From: Phaseolus vulgaris
Lineage: Eukaryota > Streptophyta > Magnoliopsida > Fabales > Fabaceae
Reading direction: 5' to 3'
Length of the DNA stretch: 64,000 nucleotides
Assembly: GCF_000499845.2 (NCBI RefSeq)
Contig: NC_023759.2
Span: 40,157,172 to 40,221,171 of the forward strand
Shown here: positions 55,629-64,000 of the stretch, one piece after another
Numbering within the stretch: position 1 is the stretch's first letter
Layout of the letters: each line of letters begins with the position of its first letter
Notes under the pieces: generated by a model
Seen by the model: the letters and a program-made list of their open reading frames with translations, nothing else
Databases searched by the model: none
Told to the model about the DNA's origin: nothing
Program-made: the position numbers and the translations under genes

Positions 55629-56957
55629 GTCTACGGAAAGACTATGATGCCTAATATATTTATACTAGTTTTATTAATTCTTATTGTGTGGATTGTGCTC
55701 TAAGTTTTAATGACGAGACAACCTTGTGTTTTTAGCTTAATACACTAATACACTCATTTAAGTGAATAATATTGATTAGATTGTTAATCTAACGTTGTTA
55801 TGTGTGTGTGGTACCACTCTCAAGCCTCTAAATTTAAACAAACCATTGTTGGTTCACTAAGGAGGTATTAGTAACAATTCTGATGTATTTTGTTGTTGAG
55901 TTTAAAGAGGGAGGTTGGGGGAACAGAGGCAGAAACTTTTTCCATGTGTTCCAATGGAAATTGTAGGCTGTTTGACCATCATCTTCAACAATTAATTTGA
56001 TGACATAATGTGGATCATCTTCATCTTGCCATAACCAAACCAGGGATTAGGTGCCCCACCATGGAACACTTAGATTATGGACCAGCCAACTGCTTCCAAC
56101 TTTAGGCATTCAATTTATGAGAAATTCTTTAATACTTCGGACTAGTTCATGCTCCCATTTAATACCTTTTATTTGTATGTGTGTGATACAAATTCAAGTT
56201 TTTTACTTTAAGAAAAATGTTTAAAATCTCATATTACATTATAAGTTCAAACATAAATTATAGAGAAATATTGGAGTTTATGTGGAAAATAATTATATTA
56301 AGAGACAATCTTCGTTTCTTGAACAAGTTTTTGAGATTAAATGAAGTATAAATTTAAATTCTAAAAAAAAAACTTAATTATGTATTATGTGGTTTTGTTT
56401 TGAAACTATGATGTTTTCTTATCATGTATTAATTTTCTTACTTTCTACTGCTCAATATTTTTTCTCTCCTTAAACAAGAAAAAGGTTACCTAGCTAGCTG
56501 TCTCAATAATGTTGCAGGGCTCACTTTCATTTGACATAGACTTTTGTTTTCATTATTTTTACGAATATTAAATGTAGGCAATAATATTATTAGCTTGAGT
56601 TTGTCATTTATTTAATTCTTGTGATCCCAAATATTATCAAACAGCTGGAAATATAAATAATATATACCCAGGTTTCATTTATATAAGTTCCAATTTTTAT
56701 AATCATTGCCATGATGACTAATTCTTTAGAGATTTGACAAATTATCTTTAATTAATCTTTTCTATTGATAATCATAATTCTTTTATCTACAATTTTTGAA
56801 CTTGAGTTCTTGTTTAGAAAACATTAAACTACTTATTTATTTATATATAAAGAAGATCATTATTTTTCAAATTATATATATATATATTGTATATATACTA
56901 CCAAAAGTCCTTGCAGGCTAGATGTTGTACATGACATGTGTGTTGTTCCTCCTTTTA

Positions 56958-56999
<42 letters not shown>

Positions 57000-59590
57000 T
57001 TATTTATTTTTTTGATGAGTGAAGGTTAATAGAGGATTGATGTCACCATCCTCATCCTGATGGTATGATGAATGTGAAATACATGTTATACTGCAGTCAT
57101 GAAGGACTTTCTGTTATCAAATGGCAAATCCAAACACACAAGCCATTCAGATTCCATGGATTTAGTCAAGCTTTTGCCAAGACAAAACTCACACACAATA
57201 GGACTGTTAAATCAGGATTAGACCACTCACTTTCCATTTTTATCAAATTAAATTAGAATTAAATATGTTTTCTATCTTTATACTTTTATGTAAATTGATT
57301 TTTTTTATCTATAAAGTTTTTAAAAATATTTATAATAAAAAAATATTAATAATAATGTTAAAAATTCGTTTATTAGATAAAAAAATTGATAATAATTTTC
57401 TCATCATTACAAATATTCAGAAAATTTAAAATTTGAACTAAGACAAAAATCAATATCAAGTTAGTATGAAAAATATATTTTATTTATTAAATTATTAAAA
57501 TTATGAAATCACTTTTAACTTAAAATCTTAAATAAATAATTTTTTATTTATTGTTAAGTTTTCTTTTATTTTTATTTAATGTAAAATTTCAAACTCTCTC
57601 TCTAAACCTAAATTTCTAACAATGTATTTTTGTCAAATTTTCTAACAACAATTTATAAAAAATGTGAGGATCTTTAACATTATTAATCTTTCCTAGATGA
57701 TTACACGACTAGTGAGAAATATAAATCCACTTGAAACTCTCTTTCTTGCCTAACATTTTTGTTTTTGACTTTCCAATAAAGAATAGGTGGTGTATTCAAA
57801 TATATTTCCATATTCACTTAACTCGGTTAACTTTCTAAATAACTTTTTGGTAAGTCAACAACGTCATAAATACACTATTGGTTATTGCGGTTGCTTGAAA
57901 ACAAGAATTAAAATATTAATGTTTTTTATTGACAAACTATGACTGGTATTAAAATTTTCAAAACGTTTTTTTTTAAACTTTAGATATCAACATGATAGTA
58001 AACCCAATTACTAAATTTACTTAAAATATTAGCCATCCATCTTCATCCAACTATTCTAACATGGGAGTGAAACTTCTAATTTATCAGAAGTATTTCTAAG
58101 AAAAAAAAATAATTAAGTTTTTTTATAAGTTAAAATCAGTTTGTATATTTTCTATAAAATATTTATTATTTTACAAAAAAGTAAAATACGTAAGGCGATT
58201 TTAAATTTTAAAAAAAAGTTCAACTACTTTTTTTATGTCTGGTTTCATTGTAGAAATAATGAAAATTGTTTTTATTCAAATTAACTTAATTTTGTAGAAA
58301 TAATGAACAAGGTTAATAGCGGAATACAACATAACACAAGAAAATTACTAAATAGAAAGTATTTTTAAAAATAAAAAATAATTAGTTATTATAGTGACTA
58401 AATTAGATATCATTTTATAGATTTTTTTTTTAATTTTTAAATTAATTTATATTATTGATAAATATTTTATAAATTGATATCTAATTAACTACCAATGTTT
58501 TAACTACTAATTATTTAGATTTTAAATTTGGTAAAAAAATTTTGGTAATTAATTAGATACCAATTTAAAAACTATTTATTAATAATACAAATTAATTTAA
58601 AAAAAATTAGTCTTTAAAATGATTTCTATTTTAGTTAATATAAGAAGTAATTTTTTTTTCTAAATTAGTTTTTATTCAATAATTTTCTTCTACTAAGAGT
58701 TTTGCCAGAGTGAAAAAAAAAATCACAGTAACCTTAGCTGAGGCTGATGAGAATTCAGATTGGGTGGAATCAAAGAATTAAATATGTGGTCTCCATTACT
58801 AACTATATTCTTTGCTTAATTGGCCTTAAAAATATGTGGCCTTAGCTTAAAACGAAAGATTCCAACACAGTTATGAATACACATCCTCTATTAAACAGCA
58901 CCCAAGAATATTTGCACAGTTGATTTAAGAGAAAAGGCAACATGCAGTGTCCAAAATATATTAAAGATTCTATTTGCAAAGAAAAACAACAAAGTGGAAT
59001 GATTAAAGGAGATGGAATAATGGTAAAGTTTATGAGACAAAACATTGCTTAGAAATTGAGGTTAATTTATCCCTTGTGTAGTGTCAGTGTTACTGCAAGT
59101 GGTGTGTGTATCACAGTATGAGAAAAAAAAGGTATATAGAGACTTTAAAGCATACACAGGTTGATGAAAAATGGTCCTGCTGTCTCCCACCTTCTCTGTT
59201 ATAAAAGCATTAACTTACTTACAATCAATTGCTCTCAACACTATCAATCATGGATTTTATGCCTTTTCTTTGATTCCCAGTGGAGTTTGTGAATTCCTTT
59301 GGAATGTTGTTAGCTATTTATCTGTCGGAAATTAGAGACTGATTTTTTAAAATATCAAAAATTTATTTAAGAAATGTATGCCATACATTTTTTTATACAC
59401 ATGAACATAAAATCAAATTCATGATTGCATAATTAATAGATAAAATTATATATAAAATATATTATAATATGAACATATGTTAATCCAATGATATTTAATT
59501 TATTTTCTTCGGATTTATAAATGAAAAATACCAATTAAAAATACCTTTCAAAATCAGAGTTTTCTAAAGTTTACTTAACAAGGATTAATA
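55629..59590. other. AT-rich spacer
   Basis: No gene was recognised. It contains the (TA)18 repeat at 56959-56994. The plus-strand 63-codon frame at 57065 and minus frame at 58842-59045 are judged spurious. Confidence 0.4.
56959..56994. repeat. (TA)18 microsatellite followed by TTTA repeats
   Basis: Uninterrupted TA run, then a few TTTA units to about 57010. Confidence 0.95.
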
Positions 59591-59594
59591 TGAA

Positions 59595-60150
59595 TGTTGT
59601 ATCGGTCAAGTCCGTATGACACCTGGAGGTCTGGTACTCGGTCAAGACTAACCGAGGCAGCTAAATTTATTACGTCCAAACAGAGGATTAGTGAGAATAA
59701 TCAGTGATCAAACACTACCATCGACTATGCCTTTCGGCCTGATCTTAGGCCCAGACTCACCCTCTGTGGACGAACCTTGCGGAGGAACCCTTGGGTTTTC
59801 GAGGCATTGGATTCGTAATACACTCTTAATCATGATCCAAATCCCTAATCCGACCCAATAACAAAGGGCCCATGATAATCATATAAATAGGCACAAATTT
59901 CAAGAATCAGATATGTCATCATCCAGTATTAATAGCACCGAGTGCTGAACACCGAATTCTCAGTTAAGCGTCGGAGTGCCTTTTACAGGTACCATCCGAG
60001 CGGAGAATTCACGAAGACAAGGAGTGAAGAAGTGTAAGGAGGACAAAGTGACCATTTCTAGAGGAAAGGATGAAAGGTAGACCGACCAACCACGAAGGAA
60101 GACAATAGTTCTCTCGGTTCCAACCTCATTCCAGAAAGTCCTACCAACCT
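59595..60150 (+). repeat. Solo-LTR candidate (Ty3/gypsy type)
   Basis: A GC-richer block in AT-rich surroundings begins TGTTGTATCGGTCAAG. It holds a TATA box (ATATAAATAGGCAC, 59881) and then CTCAGTTAAGCGTCGGAGTG and TTTTACAGGTACC, phrases common near the transcript start of plant gypsy LTRs. It fades near 60150 (TCTCTCGGTTCCAAC). No coding region, PBS or target duplication could be tied to it, so the right border is approximate. Confidence 0.45.
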
Positions 60151-61706
60151 AATGTGACTAAAAGTTTTAAATGCTTCCAAATATAATAATATGGTCCATG
60201 ATGCATTTCATTGAATAACGATTATAAAGATTTATGGAATTCTTCGTAACAATAACCCATAGCATATAAAGTTAAAGGAGAAAGAGGAAGAGAGAAAAAC
60301 TAAAAATAAATAGAAACATATATATAAAGTAGAAGGAAAGACAAAAACGAAAGACACACAAATAAATAAACACAAAAAGGTCTAGATCATTTAACGACAG
60401 ACTAGATGATCTAGTGTTATATACACATATTAAACAGTCTAGTGTTAAACACACTAGACAGTATAAATGAATTTGACAAACAAAACAGACAAGATGATCT
60501 AGTAAAAGGCCGTCTGTAGACGATCCAACAAATGATCGTTTATAAAAGGTTTAGATGGTCTAACATAGAATTATCTAAACAAGAAAAAAAACATACAAAA
60601 TGTAAGATTCATACTTTTAAATAACTATATTAATGATTTTATCTTTACTTTAAAATAAGAGTTAGAAAATCTTATATTTTTTCTTGTCATTAAACTCCTA
60701 TGAGAAAAAATATGTTTTTATCTAGATAAAGTCTAAACATTATAAATCAAGTATTTTTTAGAAACATTATACCTAAATAAAATTAAAATAATAAAAATAA
60801 ATATCAAGAATAAATTTTTTTTAAAATATAAAATAAATATAATTTTTTTTATTAATTATTAAAAGTAATTATTTAAAAGAATCTTCTAATAAGGAAGATA
60901 AAAAATAAAATATAAAAGATAAGATAAGAAGATAAGAAGATAAGATTTCATTTAATGAATGTAATTATGACTTTTACGAATTTTTTTTTTAAATAACATT
61001 AAATAAAATAAGGAAGAGAAGAGAAGAGAGAAAAGGAAAGAATGAAAGAGAAAGGAGATTTGGAGCAAGAAAATTTTAAATCTTATAAAAATACTCGTAG
61101 CTCTTATTCTATTGTGTTACTCCAATCAAAAGGTTGAAGGAAGTGAAGTTAAGTTTTTTTTTATATATTATTTTAATTTTTTTTTCTTTTATATATATTA
61201 TTCAATTTAATCTCTATTACGTTATATTTATTTATTTTTATGTCATTATTTATTTATATTTATATAATTTAATATATCTCGGTTACACAACATGTTTATT
61301 TATGTCATTTAATTTATTTTTAATGTTCTTTTTATTCAATTTATCATGTTGTTTAATTTTTCTATAATATATCGATCCTTATTTAATTATTTAAAGTTCT
61401 TATTTTGATATTTTTTAATATCATTTAAAATATTTTTTATAATTCAAATAAATATATAAATTAATAATTAAAATATAAAGTAAAAGTAATTATTATTTTA
61501 TTTAATGTGCTTGATAAAAGAAAGTTACTTATATCTTTTTATATGTTTTATTATTATTGATATACTTTTTTGTATCTGTTTTATTTAATGATGTGTATAG
61601 ATTATTGGTTAAGACAAATATGACGTATTTTAATAGTTATCATGTTGTGTGATTCTTGAAAGTATAAAAATATATGTCAATTGAAAAAAGGTAATAAAAT
61701 TTGTTG
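60151..61706. other. AT-rich spacer
   Basis: No gene was recognised. Short GATGATCTAG-like motifs recur between 60380 and 60560 without a clear period. Confidence 0.4.
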
Positions 61707-62304
61707 TTTTTTTTATCAGCAATAAGGATTGAATAACAAGAACCACCTAAGGTAGTTCCACCCTTATACATACCTATATAATAGAATCCAATTGATCTCC
61801 CAAACTAGCAAAATGAGAGAGTCAAAATTAATCTACCACTATAAATCTCGTACAATCTCAAAACAAGCCCAGTACAATCTCACTACAACCATAACAAAGG
61901 GCAAAATAAAACAACAGACCTTAGCCACCAACCCAATAGCCCACAAAAACCAACAACCATCAAAATAAAGATACATAACACCCTAAACTGGACCAGGCCA
62001 TTTAAATCGATTTCAAACAAGATAAAGGAGCAAGACACCAGTCAAAAAAGGAAAAACAAGCAGAGGGTATTTTAGAAGTTATCCAGGACCAAGCCTTCAA
62101 TTGAGACAAAGTGAAAATTTCAGAATGATCCACCACACCTCCTTTAAAAATAACCTTGTTCCTATGACATCAAATCTCTCTAACCATCGAGATCCACACA
62201 CTTCCCAGCGCAGAGTTAAAAGGCTTTATAACATTACAAAATTGCGTGAGGTGAGCGAAAGGATCAATGGGAGCGGCCGACGACACTCCTAACCACGCGG
62301 AACA

Positions 62305-62944
62305 TTAACCCCAAACGAGCCAAGAAATTCTACAGTCAAAGAGTAAATGACTAGTAAATTCCTCCTTCAACCTGTAAAAACAGCAAACTAAAACGTCAGT
62401 CGTCACCCCGCGCCGTGCCAAGTTGACTTTAGTAGCAATCTTGTTTTCCAACACCCTCCACGCCAGAACCTGGGCCGCAGGCAAAGCCTTAATACTCCAG
62501 ATTGTACAATTTTGACAAATCCCCCCCACTATGTCCCCTTAAAACACTATAAGCTGATTTAACTGAGAACTCAGTAGACGTACCATCTCTCCAAACCCAC
62601 GAGTCATCAATATCCGGTACAATACTCAACCCTCTAATCTCTTCAATAAGTTGGCCTACCCGGAGCTTCTCCCATTCAAATAAATTTCTTCTCCACCCCA
62701 ATTCCCAGTTCCACTCTCCTTCTTCCCAGACCCCACAACATTCCAACAAATTATCTTTATCCCCGCATAAAGAGAACAACCTCGGGAATTTGTTTTTCAA
62801 CTCTAAATTGCCCACCCATTTATCTTCCCAAAACCTAATTTCCTTCCCATTACCGACTTTCCACATGAAACAGTCGTCGAACTCTCTCCCCCACTCCTCC
62901 ATCGACCAAATCACCTTTAGCTCCCGCCACCAAAGGGACCCCAT
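62305..62944 (-). pseudogene. LINE post-RT and zf-RVT region
   Basis: MGSLWWRELKVIW, FMWKVGNGKEIRFWEDKW and SVKSAYSVLRG are followed, after a frameshift at a G run near 62520, by WSIKALPAAQVLAWRVLENK, ATKVNLARRGV and LLFDCRISWLVWG. This is the conserved C-terminal zinc-binding-like region of plant LINE ORF2 proteins. The CXXC-type pattern is partly lost. Confidence 0.82.
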
Positions 62945-62950
62945 CTTTTT

Positions 62951-63478
62951 TTATCTTGGCCCTTTCAAATTTCTCCAACCCCCATACTTGGATTCTACCA
63001 CCTCCTTCCACAGACCACCTTTGGAATAACCCAACTTCCAAATCCATTTCCCCAACAAAGCAAAGTTGAAGAATTTAATATTAATAACCCCGAGACCACC
63101 AGTTCCACGGGGCTCACACACCTTCTCCCAAGAAGCCCACGCAATCTTTCGCCCACCTGACCTCCAACCCCATAGGAAATTCCTTTGGATTTTCACAATC
63201 TTCTTCACAACAATAGCAGGAATTTTAAACAAAGACATATAGAACAAAGGGATAGCAGAGAGAACAGATTTAATCAGACAAATCCTCCCTGCCATCGAAA
63301 TAATTCTGCCTTTCCATCTTCCCAATCTTTCCTTTATCTTCTCAACCACCCCGTCCCAAAACACTTCCTTCTTGTGACATCCCCCAACAGGCATCCCAAG
63401 ATACTTGAAAGGATATTTCATCACTTCACAATTAAGCATTTTTACGAAATATCTGATCGTAAAAGTATCAACCCCCAC
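62951..63478 (-). pseudogene. LINE RT thumb and connection region
   Basis: YPFKYLGMPVGGCHKKEVFW, GRWKGRIISMAGRICLIKSV, FYMSLFKIPAIVVKKI, RNFLWGWRSGGRKIAWASWE and GGLGVINIKFFNFALLGKW are diagnostic of plant L1 ORF2. It ends at a TAA that lies in the same frame as the next segment. Confidence 0.85.
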
Positions 63479-63511
63479 ACCTCCAATACTACTCTTTAGA
63501 AAAGTTCACCT

Positions 63512-64000
63512 TTAGACCTGAAGCCAGCTCAAAAAATTCAGAATAGATTTTAAACAGAAAACACTTTTGGAAGTTGCTTTGCAGAAGAACAAGGTATCAT
63601 CTGCATACTGAAGCATATTAACTTTAACCTTATTCATCCCAACCTCCACACTCTCCACCCAATCGAACATGACAACATTCCTTACCATTCCTGCTAGACC
63701 TTCAGCTACAATAAGGAAAAGAAACGGAGCCAAGGGATCACCCTGTCTCAAACCCTTTGAAGGAACGAATTCCTTAGTTGGACTGCCGTTAACCAACACA
63801 GATACCGTTGTAGACTCCAGACAAGATTTAATCCAAGCAATCCATTGTTCACAAAAACCTAATCTTTCAAGCATATAACTGATGAAATCCCACCTTATCG
63901 AATCATAAGCCTTCTCATAATCCACTTTGAAAAATAAGCAGCTCTTCTTCCTTCTTTTTGCCTCCTCTAAGACTTCATTGGCCACTAACACACTATCCAA
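63512..64000 (-). pseudogene. LINE reverse transcriptase core (truncated by window edge)
   Basis: FFKVDYEKAYDSIRWDFISY (first catalytic Asp), GLRQGDPLAPFLFLIVAEGL and MLQYADDTLFFC (YADD) show the RT core. It copies the element's RNA at a nicked target during target-primed integration. The frame ends in the T-rich stretch near 63525-63545, where a frameshift moves the reading to ELASGLKVNFSKS, followed by another single-base shift before the next segment. Confidence 0.88.

Larger units (their letters stand above)
61707..64000 (-). mobile_element. L1-type non-LTR retrotransposon, 3' part, inactivated
   Basis: The minus strand carries, from the window edge inward, RT, the post-RT region, a zf-RVT-like region and a 3' tail that ends in an A run (T8 at 61707-61714 on the plus strand). 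The 5' part (endonuclease and ORF1) would be beyond 64000. Frames are interrupted by a TAA and by several single-base shifts at homopolymers, and a TGA sits in the terminal region (REI-stop-CHRNKVIFKGG, likely from Trp). The order and motifs fit the plant L1 clade. Confidence 0.9.

Noticed and set aside
61134..61367. Phe/Tyr/Leu-rich 77-codon ORF
   Set aside because: Pure product of T-rich sequence in an AT-rich spacer.

Overview
The window is nuclear DNA of a flowering plant. Genes have many short exons with GT..AG introns, and the intergenic DNA is AT-rich and crowded with Ty1/copia, Ty3/gypsy, LINE, TRIM and MITE-type repeats. The TRIM sequence (GATCCCACATCGA ... GGTTGAGTTAGGCTTAAA) and a GGCTTCTTCTTCCTGCACCCC inverted-repeat element recall repeats familiar from bean-type legumes. 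A legume source is therefore likely, but this is inference.

Layout. 1-5100: the 5' two thirds of a decayed Ty3/gypsy (Tat-type) element on the minus strand (5' LTR, gag, protease, RT, start of RNase H). Its pol is split by an 858-bp hAT-type element with an 8-bp target duplication. 5101-9641: AT-rich spacer with no convincing gene. 9642-21616 (minus): an apparently complete six-exon gene for the NatB catalytic subunit NAA20 (174 aa), spread over 12 kb because two introns (7.2 and 3.7 kb) are full of copia and LINE wreckage. One of these introns also carries a second copy of the gene's own stop-codon region. 21700-27090: AT-rich DNA, a dimeric tandem repeat, one CACTA terminus, and exon fragments of an RRM-protein gene resembling the ACD11-binding partner BPA1. 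27095-32281: a full-length but broken copia element, plus strand.

32643-35605: a PRP18 splicing-factor gene whose second exon has a 7-bp duplication frameshift and a later nonsense codon, probably a recent pseudogene. 36484-43187: an intact 12-exon F-box gene of the SKIP17 type (525 aa), whose long fourth intron holds a gypsy integrase remnant and a TRIM. 46411-46981: a 114-bp minisatellite. 47682-48258: a Mutator-type MITE with 9-bp target duplications inside an LTR-like repeat. 49111-51267: a three-exon gene for the thylakoid protein DAC. 52753-53658 (minus): an intronless DUF868 gene. 55290-55623: a complete TRIM with perfect target duplication. About 59595-60150: a solo-LTR candidate. 61707-64000 (minus): the 3' part of an L1-type LINE running off the window.

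The host genes are unrelated housekeeping genes (N-terminal acetylation, splicing, ubiquitin ligase adaptor, cytochrome b6f accumulation) and form no operon or pathway cluster. I found no evidence of a previously undescribed system. The most informative signals are structural: the duplicated gene tail in the NAA20 intron, the broken PRP18, the exon fragments beside a CACTA end, the dimeric repeat, and recurrent short tandem duplications in the retroelement relics. Exon borders were derived by hand from frame continuity, GT/AG signals and remembered family sequence; no alignment was run.
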